64,000 nucleotides of DNA, from NCBI GenBank assembly GCA_030445265.1, contig JAUCSC010000001.1, positions 124,001 through 188,000 on the forward strand, written 5' to 3'. Source of the stretch: Candidatus Saccharimonadota bacterium. Its GTDB lineage: Bacteria; Patescibacteriota; Saccharimonadia; Saccharimonadales; Saccharimonadaceae. Both the position numbers and the translations under genes were made by a program. Under the pieces are notes generated by a model. The model had not been told where the DNA came from. It saw only the letters and a list, made by a program, of their open reading frames with translations, and ran no database searches. Positions 56,159 through 64,000 of this stretch are shown here, piece by piece; position 1 is the stretch's first letter; the number at the start of each line of letters is the position of its first letter.

Positions 56159-57691
56159 TTACTCGGTTATATCGTGGAGAATAGTAATCTTGGCGCCGAG
56201 TGTATTGAGCCGTTCGGCCAAGTCTTCATAGCCACGATTGATGGAGTAGATATTGCGTAGCGTTGAAATGCCAGGCGCCGCAAGCATACCGAGGAGGATG
56301 ACCACGGCAGGGCGAAGGGCTGGAGGTGTGATAACTTCGGCCGGTTTCCAGCGCGTCGGCCCTTCGATATAAATGCGGTGCGGGTCGAGTAATTGGACGT
56401 TGGCGTTTAACTTGCTAAGTTCCGTGAGGTAGATGGCGCGATTTTCATATACCCAGTCATGGAGGAGAGTGCGCCCTTTAGCCGTGGCAGCAATGACGGC
56501 AAAAAATGGTAAGTTGTCGATATTAAGACCTGGGAAGGGGAGGGGGTGAATCTTATCGACTGGCGCTTTCAGCTCGCTGACTTTTGTCGTGATATCTACC
56601 AAACGTGTCTTGCCATTCATTGCGAGGTACTCGTCGGAAAGTTCGTAGATGAAGCCCATATTCTCTAGTGTCTTAAGCTCGACTTCCAGGAACTCGATCG
56701 GGGCACGTTCAATCGTAATCTCTGATTTCGTCACGATGGCTGCGGCGATGAAACTCATGGCTTCAATCGGATCTTCAGCCGGGGCATATTCTACATTTTT
56801 GCTAATATCACGGACACCGTGCACGACGAGTGTAGTCGAGCCGATGCCTTCAATCTTAACGCCAAGCTTTTGGAGGTAAAAACAAAGGTCCTGAACCATA
56901 TAGTTTGGGCTAGCGTTACGGATCGTCGTGACGCCATCATTTAAGGCCGCCGCCATCAAGATATTTTCAGTAACCGTGTCGCCGCGCTCGGACAAGACGA
57001 TATTACGCTCTGGTTTGAGCGGTGAGGCCGTCGCCTCGTAAAAATTAGTAACGGTCTTAACGTTGAGACCAAACGGCTGGAGGCCGTCGAGGTGCGGTTC
57101 TACGGTGCGCTCACCAAGCGTACAGCCGCCCGCATAAGGAAGGCGGAAGGTTTTGTAGCGGTGAAGAAGCGGGCCGAGGAACATGATGATACTACGGGTT
57201 TTTTTGGCTGCTTCAATGTCCATGTTTTCAAGTTTCAATCGAGCTGGCGGGATGATTTCGAGGTCGTTATCGCCAAACCAGCGCGTCTTGACGCCAATAC
57301 TATTGAGGACTTCGATAATACGGTTGACCTCTTCGATACGGGCAACATGGCGTAGTGTCGTCGTGCCACGGTTGAGGAGCGATGCGCAGAGCAAAGCAAC
57401 GGCAGCATTCTTGCTGGTCTTGAGGGTAATATGACCGCTGAGTTTATGGCCGCCTTCAACCCGGAAGTTGACCGACCCAGACTGATTAAGACTGATAATT
57501 TGACTTGACAAAACATCGCTGATACGGGCCAACATCTCAAGGCTGATATTTTGACCACCTTTTTCGATGCGGTTTATAGCACTTTGGCTTGTCCCCAGGG
57601 CCTTGCCGAGCTGTGCTTGAGTCATGCCGCGGGCTTGACGCGTCTCTTGTATTAGTGTACCGATCTTCGCTTTGTAGGTGTCATTTTGCAT
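56159..57691 (-). CDS. murA: XRE-HTH::MurA fusion (UDP-GlcNAc 1-carboxyvinyltransferase-like)
   Basis: IGTLIQETRQARGMTQAQLGKALGTSQSAINRIEKGGQNISLEMLARI (XRE) followed by MurA: TSKNAAVALLCASLL, GGCTLGERTVEPHLDGL. Confidence 0.9.
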   Translation of the reverse strand: MQNDTYKAKIGTLIQETRQARGMTQAQLGKALGTSQSAINRIEKGGQNISLEMLARISDVLSSQIISLNQSGSVNFRVEGGHKLSGHITLKTSKNAAVALLCASLLNRGTTTLRHVARIEEVNRIIEVLNSIGVKTRWFGDNDLEIIPPARLKLENMDIEAAKKTRSIIMFLGPLLHRYKTFRLPYAGGCTLGERTVEPHLDGLQPFGLNVKTVTNFYEATASPLKPERNIVLSERGDTVTENILMAAALNDGVTTIRNASPNYMVQDLCFYLQKLGVKIEGIGSTTLVVHGVRDISKNVEYAPAEDPIEAMSFIAAAIVTKSEITIERAPIEFLEVELKTLENMGFIYELSDEYLAMNGKTRLVDITTKVSELKAPVDKIHPLPFPGLNIDNLPFFAVIAATAKGRTLLHDWVYENRAIYLTELSKLNANVQLLDPHRIYIEGPTRWKPAEVITPPALRPAVVILLGMLAAPGISTLRNIYSINRGYEDLAERLNTLGAKITILHDITE

Positions 57692-57698
57692 GATTCTT

Positions 57699-57736
57699 AT
57701 GATATATCAATCATGATATAAGTTCAAGATGATATA
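57699..57736. promoter_or_regulatory. three direct ATGATATA repeats plus TGATATATCA palindrome
   Basis: ATGATATA at 57699, 57713, 57729; palindrome 57700-57709, between divergent murA fusion and glyA. Confidence 0.7.
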
Positions 57737-57760
57737 ATGGGGATAAATAGGAGCATATAT

Positions 57761-59032
57761 ATGAACGATACAGCGATTGCGGCGCTTATTCATGGTGAAG
57801 AACAGCGTCAACAGGATGGACTGGAGCTTATCCCGAGCGAAAATTATGTCAGCAAAGACGTACTGACCGCGCTGGGAAGCGTCCTGACGAATAAGTATGC
57901 CGAAGGCTACCCTGGACGCAGGTACTACGGGGGGCAGGAGTTTACCGATCAAGTTGAGCAGCTAGCCATTGATCGGGCCAAGCAGCTTTTCCATGCCGAC
58001 CATGCCAATGTGCAGGCTCACTCAGGCGCTCCAGCGAATGACGCTGTTTACAGTGCCTGGTTGGAACCAGGTGACACGGTGCTGGCGATGGACCTCAGCC
58101 ACGGTGGTCATCTCACGCACGGCGCGCCCGTGACACGGAGTGCACAGCTCTATCACTTTGTCCGCTATAAGATGAAAGACGTCACCACTGGCGAGATTGA
58201 CTACGATGCACTTCGTGAGCTTGCCCTGCAGCACCGGCCAAAGATTATTTTGGCTGGCTTCAGCGCTTATCCGCGTGAACTTGACTATGACCGGTTCGTT
58301 GCTATCGGCAATGAAGTCGGTGCGTTGCTTGTTGCCGATATGGCGCACATTGCAGGACTCATCGCTGCCGGGGTGAGCGAGAATCCGCTCGATCACGGCT
58401 TCCATGTCATGACCACAACAACCCACAAGACACTGCGCGGTCCTCGCGGTGGCCTGATACTCAGTAATGGTACGGTTAGCAATCCGCTGAAGGCGGTTGA
58501 TAAGACGATTGACAACATCCCGACGCTGATCGACCGGGCTATCTTCCCGGGCATGCAGGGAGGGCCTCATATGCATTCGATTGCCGCCAAAGCGGTCGCC
58601 TTCTATGAAGCGATGCAACCTGACTTTAAGGATTACGCACGCCAAGTACTTAAAAACGCCTCTGCGCTGGCGAACGCACTCCAGTCACGGGGCTTTGAGC
58701 TGATAACCGGCGGAACCAGTAATCACCTCATACTCGCCGACGTTCAAAAGTCCTTCGGCCTTGACGGCAAGACGGTCCAGGAGCTTCTGGACACGATTGG
58801 TCTGTCGCTGAATGCCAATAGCATTCCTGACGACATCCTACCAGCCTATCGACCGAGTGGCATACGTCTCGGAACGCCCGCCATCACGACTCGTGGATTA
58901 AAAGAAGAACACATGGAGCAAATCGCGACCTGGATAAAGCAGGCGATTGACCAGCGTGATGACACTGAGGCACTTGAGCAACTTCATCAAGACGTTACTT
59001 CATTTGCTCGAGCTTTCCCATTGCCTAAGTAG
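57761..59032 (+). CDS. glyA: serine hydroxymethyltransferase
   Basis: LELIPSENYVSKDVLTALGSVLTNKYAEGYPGRRYYGGQE, VMTTTTHKTLRGPRGG; start reset to ATG 57761 (SD taggag). Confidence 0.97.
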   Translation: MNDTAIAALIHGEEQRQQDGLELIPSENYVSKDVLTALGSVLTNKYAEGYPGRRYYGGQEFTDQVEQLAIDRAKQLFHADHANVQAHSGAPANDAVYSAWLEPGDTVLAMDLSHGGHLTHGAPVTRSAQLYHFVRYKMKDVTTGEIDYDALRELALQHRPKIILAGFSAYPRELDYDRFVAIGNEVGALLVADMAHIAGLIAAGVSENPLDHGFHVMTTTTHKTLRGPRGGLILSNGTVSNPLKAVDKTIDNIPTLIDRAIFPGMQGGPHMHSIAAKAVAFYEAMQPDFKDYARQVLKNASALANALQSRGFELITGGTSNHLILADVQKSFGLDGKTVQELLDTIGLSLNANSIPDDILPAYRPSGIRLGTPAITTRGLKEEHMEQIATWIKQAIDQRDDTEALEQLHQDVTSFARAFPLPK

Positions 59033-59050
59033 ACAATCGGTAAGATAAAT

Positions 59051-59081
59051 AAAATACCGCTCATCTCTGAGCGGTATTTTT
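59051..59081. terminator. bidirectional terminator after glyA
   Basis: aaaataccgctcatctctgagcggtattttt. Confidence 0.85.
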
Positions 59082-59099
59082 GTCGTTACATGCGAACTA

Positions 59100-59669
59100 T
59101 TAGGCGTTAGCGCCTGAGCTCTTCCAAGTTCCTGAAGTACAACCACCCGTATATAGTGCTGTCCATTTGTCAGTTGCCGTGGATGCATAGTCCCAGTAGT
59201 AAACACCCATACCACCACTCAGGCCGCAGGAGATGAACTCAAGCTGCGAAGGTGACGATGGAGCCGTCGTTGGACGCGTCGTCCAGTTCGGAGTGGTTCC
59301 ACCGGCTGTACCAGTCACAAACGTAATCCCAGGGATTGCGTAGCTCGCAGTGTTTGGAGCGCTGAGCAGATCGTTCGGAAGTACCGGATAGCCAACCGTC
59401 GCCGGCTCGGTATTGTAGGCTTCTGCTTTCTTGAGTACCGTATTGGCAGATGCCTTCGCGCTGGCTGCGTTTGCACGGGCTGTAATACCGTTGTACGAAA
59501 CAATGGTAATAGCCGCCAGGATACCGATCACCACAATGACGATCAAGAGTTCGACAATCGTGAAGCCGCGGGCGGTCTTTTTAAGTTGATGTGCAATCAT
59601 ATGTTGATGCCCCTTACTTATGATTTTTAATTTCTCTTCAAGTGTACTATAGGACATTGCGATAAGCAT
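59100..59669 (-). CDS. type IV pilin-like protein
   Basis: RGFTIVELLIVIVVIGILAAITIVSYNGITARANAASAKASANTVLKKAEAYN; start may be internal ATG (MIAHQLKK). Confidence 0.9.
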   Translation of the reverse strand: MLIAMSYSTLEEKLKIISKGHQHMIAHQLKKTARGFTIVELLIVIVVIGILAAITIVSYNGITARANAASAKASANTVLKKAEAYNTEPATVGYPVLPNDLLSAPNTASYAIPGITFVTGTAGGTTPNWTTRPTTAPSSPSQLEFISCGLSGGMGVYYWDYASTATDKWTALYTGGCTSGTWKSSGANA

Positions 59670-59709
59670 AGGCGCAAAGACGTATAATGTAGATAAAACA
59701 ACGTACTGC

Positions 59710-60204
59710 TTATGGTGCGGGCACTACGTAGGTACCAGTCGACGTGGCAGCGCCAACATAGACAACGTCAGTCGAACGCGCCTGAGTAATAAAATCCCAA
59801 TAAGTGATCCGTCCACCCGTCGAATTGGTGCAGGTGATATAGCACGCGTAAGCAACGGATGTTTTGCCGTTGCTCGTACTGATATTCAGCGTGCCAGTGA
59901 AACCACCGGATGTCCCTGCTTGCCCGGCGACGACAGTGAGGCCGTCTGAGACCTTTGACGTCCCTGAGTAGTTCATAAGATTGCTAATCGTATCTGGAAA
60001 GACACCCTTGTCCGACTTGTAGGATAAAACAACCCGCCTAAGGTCGATAGCATTTGTCTGCGCCTGTGTCGTGCCTTGGCGAGCTGTAATGCTGCCATAG
60101 GACAAATAGGTGATTGTCATGAGGATGGCGAGGACGGCGAGGACGACGACCATTTCTGTAAGGCTAAAGCCAGATTGCATTGCGTGATTGAATTTGCGGG
60201 CCAT
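59710..60204 (-). CDS. type IV pilin-like protein
   Basis: SGFSLTEMVVVLAVLAILMTITYLSYGSITARQGTTQAQTNA. Confidence 0.88.
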   Translation of the reverse strand: MARKFNHAMQSGFSLTEMVVVLAVLAILMTITYLSYGSITARQGTTQAQTNAIDLRRVVLSYKSDKGVFPDTISNLMNYSGTSKVSDGLTVVAGQAGTSGGFTGTLNISTSNGKTSVAYACYITCTNSTGGRITYWDFITQARSTDVVYVGAATSTGTYVVPAP

Positions 60205-60253
60205 TACTTAACAGGATAATAGGTATCAAGCATTAGCGCAATCACTGAAAACT

Positions 60254-60282
60254 AAAAAAGCACCCCGGAGGGTGCATTTTTA
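60254..60282. terminator. terminator hairpin downstream of pilin 60314-60808
   Basis: aaaaaagcaccccggagggtgcattttta. Confidence 0.8.
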
Positions 60283-60313
60283 GTTCTATTTGTATATCTC
60301 TACTAAGTAAGGA

Positions 60314-60808
60314 TTACGCTTGGAAACAGACGATACCGGTACCAGAAACGGTTCCTGCGTCGACAAAGACAACAGCGTTAGTCTGGTAGTTCCAGTAACC
60401 GAAGCGGTTACCAACAACGTTACCGGCTATGATTGCCGCTGCGTTAGCTGGTGTACCTGAACCACACTTCCAGTAGTTGAGTACTGACGGGCTGGCAGGT
60501 AAGTTGCTAGTTGTAAATGGCGATGCTGCGCTGAACGATACACCTGTCAATTGATAAGTAGTCGTTGATGCTGCACCGGTAAGCTCTGTACCAGCGATCG
60601 TGTAACGGTTGTTACCGTCAGCGTTGTACGCTTCAGCTTTTTTGGCTGCGGTGTTTGCTGCAGCTTGTGCGCTTGAAGTGTTTGCTCGAGCCGTAATACC
60701 GTTGTATGAAACGATCGTGATTGCAGCCAAGATACCAATGACGACGATGACGATCAAGAGTTCAACGATAGTGAAACCTTTTGCATTACTTTTTTTATTG
60801 TGAACCAT
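60314..60808 (-). CDS. type IV pilin-like protein (paralogue of 59100-59669)
   Basis: KGFTIVELLIVIVVIGILAAITIVSYNGITARANTSSAQAAANTAAKKAEAYN. Confidence 0.92.
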   Translation of the reverse strand: MVHNKKSNAKGFTIVELLIVIVVIGILAAITIVSYNGITARANTSSAQAAANTAAKKAEAYNADGNNRYTIAGTELTGAASTTTYQLTGVSFSAASPFTTSNLPASPSVLNYWKCGSGTPANAAAIIAGNVVGNRFGYWNYQTNAVVFVDAGTVSGTGIVCFQA

Positions 60809-60895
60809 TTATTTATTGCCCCCTATTAAGTGGTTGTTATCAATAATGTACTATACCGCCGGTATAAACACAAGCATTTTCATGCCCAGCTTTTT

Positions 60896-62371
60896 TTATT
60901 TGGCTCCCTGCTGAAAGAGCGTCGTAATTTGGGCAGGTGTTAAGGCCTGTGTATAGATACGGACATCATCGATGCTTCCGTTAAAATATTCCGTATTATT
61001 GGTGCGACCAATGGTACCGTTTGCGGCGGCGGCATTGTGCCCCGTAGGCGTATCTGACGCGGCTAAAACGCCGTCGACATAGGTTGTTCGGGTCGTACCG
61101 TCAAATTGAGCGACGACATGATGCCAAGAGCCGAGCAGCGTGTCATTGTTGTAGTTGAGGTCGTTACCCCACCAGTAATGCAGGACGCCACCAGTGGTCA
61201 TCCTGATAGCCGTCGTCGCATTCGTCGTTCCCCATGTTCCCCAGCCTGCGACACCAGCTGTATTCGAGTAGACGGTCGGTTTAATCCATGATGAAACCGC
61301 GTACGAGCCATTTCCAGAAATTAGTGAACCGTTGGGGATGGTGATGAAGTTACTCGTACCATTAAAGGTGTACGCACTGCTCGCTGTGCCGTTTTGGCCG
61401 GCCGTGAGAGTTGCGCCGGTTACCGTGCCGGTGTAGTTATTGCCGCTGCTGTCATTAACGTTTCCATTGAATGTCCACCAGGCTTTAGGGGAGGGTTCGG
61501 TCGGTTGTGTCGTTCCTGCGATCGTAGGTACGCTGGTGACGTACGAATCTAGGGGTATCGTCGCCCGCAGCGTTGCGGTCTGTTTGATATCACGCCCGGC
61601 TACCGGCTGTTTAATGTTGAAATCTATTTGAACAGTCTTCGCGCCCGCGAGTGCTATGAGGCGGGTGGAGGCGAGCTGGGTTGGGTCCGAGGCAGTCGTA
61701 ATCTCTGCAGTGGAGGATGGAGTTGGGAAATATTTGAAAGTTAACTGATTTGGAAATATTTTCTTTATAAGAATAGTATCGCCAGTAACACACACGCCGC
61801 CCGTGACTCCAGGCGCACAGCTCGGTTGTTGCCACGGCGTTGAACAGCCAGCCGTTGCATAGTTTGTCGGCATGATGGTGCGGCGGAATAAGACACCTTT
61901 CCAAATGTAGTAGATGATATTAAGGTACATAATATCATTGCCATCAGAACGTGAATCACTGCAATCGAACGGTGCATCGGCATACCGAACATATTTGGCC
62001 GATGTAGAGTCGGGGTTTGCTGTCGTTGCAGGTGTTTCCAGGATGAGGCCAGTTCCATTTCCGCCGACATTGAGAAATTGATAGGCTTGCTCATCGAGTC
62101 CCTGCGGCGCAGCAGCAGCAATAAGGTTATATGACAGGAACCTTCGACTATGGATGACGTCTTTTTCCATGCGATTAAAGGAATCCTGTACATCACGCGA
62201 GAGGGCATTAGCACTTCGTGTTGCCAGAACATCGCCAGTTACCGTGATGATTGCTGCTATGAATGCGGTGATTGCTAAAATGATAATTGGTGCAATAACG
62301 AGCATCTCTACGAGAGTGAAGCCTCGATTTTTTCGTAACGCAGAATGTTTAGTTATTGATGAACGTGGCAT
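60896..62371 (-). CDS. prepilin-like protein fused to C-terminal LamG/concanavalin-like domain
   Basis: RGFTLVEMLVIAPIIILAITAFIAAI; C-terminal WWTFNGNVNDSSGNNYTGTVTG...GSWHHVVAQFDGTTRTTYVDGVLAAS...GSIDDVRIYTQALTPAQI. Confidence 0.88.
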   Translation of the reverse strand: MPRSSITKHSALRKNRGFTLVEMLVIAPIIILAITAFIAAIITVTGDVLATRSANALSRDVQDSFNRMEKDVIHSRRFLSYNLIAAAAPQGLDEQAYQFLNVGGNGTGLILETPATTANPDSTSAKYVRYADAPFDCSDSRSDGNDIMYLNIIYYIWKGVLFRRTIMPTNYATAGCSTPWQQPSCAPGVTGGVCVTGDTILIKKIFPNQLTFKYFPTPSSTAEITTASDPTQLASTRLIALAGAKTVQIDFNIKQPVAGRDIKQTATLRATIPLDSYVTSVPTIAGTTQPTEPSPKAWWTFNGNVNDSSGNNYTGTVTGATLTAGQNGTASSAYTFNGTSNFITIPNGSLISGNGSYAVSSWIKPTVYSNTAGVAGWGTWGTTNATTAIRMTTGGVLHYWWGNDLNYNNDTLLGSWHHVVAQFDGTTRTTYVDGVLAASDTPTGHNAAAANGTIGRTNNTEYFNGSIDDVRIYTQALTPAQITTLFQQGAK

Positions 62372-62738
62372 ATTTTACCGTTTCTATGGGTGAATTATAA
62401 TTAACTGTTACTTCAAGCTTGGAAAGATTTGGTGTTTGGGCCAGTGATGGACATGATAGGACGACAGTGACGCTTATATTACTTATATTGTCGGTGTTTG
62501 CGATCGCGGAGTTGGTTAGTGGTGTCTGCGCCGTGCATGGTTTCGAGGCGGTCGGTGTATAACGTTTTAGATAATCGTACGCGATGCTTGCTGCCTGTGA
62601 TTGTCCTCGGGCTGTGCCACTATCTTGAACGATGATGCTATAAAGTTGATAGCCTGCCAGCAGGAAGATGGCAGCAACAAACAAGGTAATGAGAAGTTCG
62701 ACGGCAGTGAAGCCAGCCTGGGTGGGTATAGCACTCAT
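62349..62738 (-). CDS. minor pilin-like protein
   Basis: AGFTAVELLITLFVAAIFLLAGYQLYSII; overlaps neighbours. Confidence 0.85.
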   Translation of the reverse strand: MSAIPTQAGFTAVELLITLFVAAIFLLAGYQLYSIIVQDSGTARGQSQAASIAYDYLKRYTPTASKPCTAQTPLTNSAIANTDNISNISVTVVLSCPSLAQTPNLSKLEVTVNYNSPIETVKYATFINN

Positions 62739-63247
62739 TGGTTACGACTGATTTCCTGTTGAACGGTATTGTTTGCTTCCAGACGATAGTAAATATTAAA
62801 TTTACGGCATTCTTCTGTAGTAAGCGTACATAAAGTGTTGTCACTCTTTAGCGCTTGGTAGACGTATTGGCTAATGGTCGGTTGGGGTGTGACGCCCGCG
62901 GCTGTCTGGGTGGTATTGGTTGCCGCGACCATGGTGGCACCAATATCCGCTGCCCCGGGTGCTATTAAAGAACTTTCGTCGATATCTCGGAGAACCTGGA
63001 GAATATATGCATCGCCCTGACTGATGAACGAAGTGGGTGGATACTTGCCAGTTGTGGTCGTGCCTTCATTGCCGCCGGAATCATAGTATACATCTAAGCT
63101 ATTACTAATGGCTTGAACGTCGGCTATGCGTTCGCTGTCACGTGCCTTTACCTGAGTGTCGCTGAGGGTCACAATACCGAGCACCAGTAAAATACCCATC
63201 ACCGCGATAATGATGATGATTTCAACAATAGTAAACCCGCGCCGCAT
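62735..63247 (-). CDS. minor pilin-like protein
   Basis: RGFTIVEIIIIIAVMGILLVLGIVTL. Confidence 0.87.
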   Translation of the reverse strand: MRRGFTIVEIIIIIAVMGILLVLGIVTLSDTQVKARDSERIADVQAISNSLDVYYDSGGNEGTTTTGKYPPTSFISQGDAYILQVLRDIDESSLIAPGAADIGATMVAATNTTQTAAGVTPQPTISQYVYQALKSDNTLCTLTTEECRKFNIYYRLEANNTVQQEISRNQ

Positions 63248-63287
63248 GCATATAGCATAAGGGGTTTAAGTCCAAATCGCAAGCTGT

Positions 63288-64000
63288 CTATAGTTCGAGT
63301 GGTTCTTGCTCGATTGGTATGCGGAACTTACCATAGACGGCGTCAACAATTTCTTGACGTGCAGCTGCAAGATCGGCGTAGCCAGTCGCCTCATGATTAA
63401 TAAGAACGAGGGCATTCTTGTCGTGTATACGCATGCCGTGCAAGACCTGGCCCTTGAAACCGGTTTGTTCGATCAGCCATCCGGTCGGGATTTTAAAGCG
63501 GCCGTCGCTCATCTCATAACTCGGAGCATCGGGATATTGTTTCTTGAGATCATGTAACTGCCAATCTTCGATGATCGCATTCTTAAAGAATGAACCGGCA
63601 TTTGGAAATTCGATCGGATTAGGTAGTTTGTCGCGCCGGATATCGATGACGGCGTCACGGACAACTTGCTGAGTAAAGATGGTCACTTTCCGTTCATCAA
63701 AATAACGCTGAAGCGCCTCGTAAAACGGGGGATTGGGCAGGTTCTTCGATAACTTTAAAGTGATCGATGTAATGATATAGCGACCAGTTTCAGCTTCCCG
63801 GAAAATGCTACTGCGATAGGCAAATTGGCAGTCGGCATTCTGCAGGGTAACGATCTGGCTGGTCGTGGTGTCGTATGCTTCGAGGGATACAAGGGTATCG
63901 GCCAGCTCCTGCCCGTAGGCACCGATATTCTGGACGGGTGCACCACCGGCCGTTCCCGGAATAGCCGACAGGGCTTCAATGCCAGATAAGTTCGAGACAA
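63288..64000 (-). CDS. murB: UDP-N-acetylmuramate dehydrogenase (5' part outside window)
   Basis: frame stays open upstream of the 63686 GTG called in the ORF track; GIEALSAIPGTAGGAPVQNIGAYGQEL, ADCQFAYRSSIFR, NAGSFFKNAII. Confidence 0.88.
   Translation of the reverse strand, partial: VSNLSGIEALSAIPGTAGGAPVQNIGAYGQELADTLVSLEAYDTTTSQIVTLQNADCQFAYRSSIFREAETGRYIITSITLKLSKNLPNPPFYEALQRYFDERKVTIFTQQVVRDAVIDIRRDKLPNPIEFPNAGSFFKNAIIEDWQLHDLKKQYPDAPSYEMSDGRFKIPTGWLIEQTGFKGQVLHGMRIHDKNALVLINHEATGYADLAAARQEIVDAVYGKFRIPIEQEPLEL

Noticed and set aside
58022-58645. 207-aa minus ORF opposite glyA
   Set aside because: Shadow ORF of a highly conserved SHMT gene.
63288-63686. Stand-alone 132-aa protein starting at GTG 63686
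   Set aside because: Same frame remains open upstream to the window edge with clear MurB sequence; the GTG is internal.
1-64000. CRISPR array, Cas genes, restriction-modification, transposase or integrase
   Set aside because: No regularly spaced identical repeats and no matching protein motifs were seen in the ORF track.
1-64000. Alternative genetic code (UGA as Gly)
   Set aside because: Several overlapping gene junctions use TGA as a plain stop (e.g. 2408-2410, 2899-2901, 4317-4319), and conserved genes lack in-frame TGA.

Overview
The window looks like chromosomal DNA from a small-genome, Gram-positive-like Candidate Phyla Radiation bacterium. Gene content best fits Saccharibacteria/TM7 or a close relative, using standard code 11 with TGA as stop. 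This is inference from content; no search was run. Recognisable blocks, in order: (1) a tightly coupled four-gene ATP-grasp / Mur ligase / retropepsin-like RimB / RimK operon; (2) pilin, ComEC and YebC; (3) ruvC, PBP1, ruvA, ruvB, recA and recX; (4) a type IV pilus assembly operon pilB-C-M-N-O; (5) tsaE, tsaB and rny; (6) MurT/GatD; (7) a membrane-anchored Clp-like double AAA+ protein; (8) tRNA genes Lys, Pro, His, Gly and Arg; (9) AI-2E-like transporter, RsgA, and a G5/DUF348/3D-like secreted protein; (10) a ParB-fold protein; (11) a DUF916/WxL-like surface-protein cluster; (12) a phage-tail-like cassette with glycosyltransferase and methyltransferase; (13) TatA/TatC; (14) a MurA with an N-terminal XRE helix-turn-helix; (15) glyA; (16) a pilin locus including a prepilin fused to a LamG domain; (17) a partial murB running off the right edge. 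Strongest leads: the split cyanophycin-synthetase-like plus RimB/RimK operon, the HTH-MurA fusion with ATGATATA repeats in its promoter, the widespread TATAAT-N6-8-ATG leaderless signature, the DUF916-like/surface-protein cluster, the phage-like fibre cassette, and the LamG pilin.
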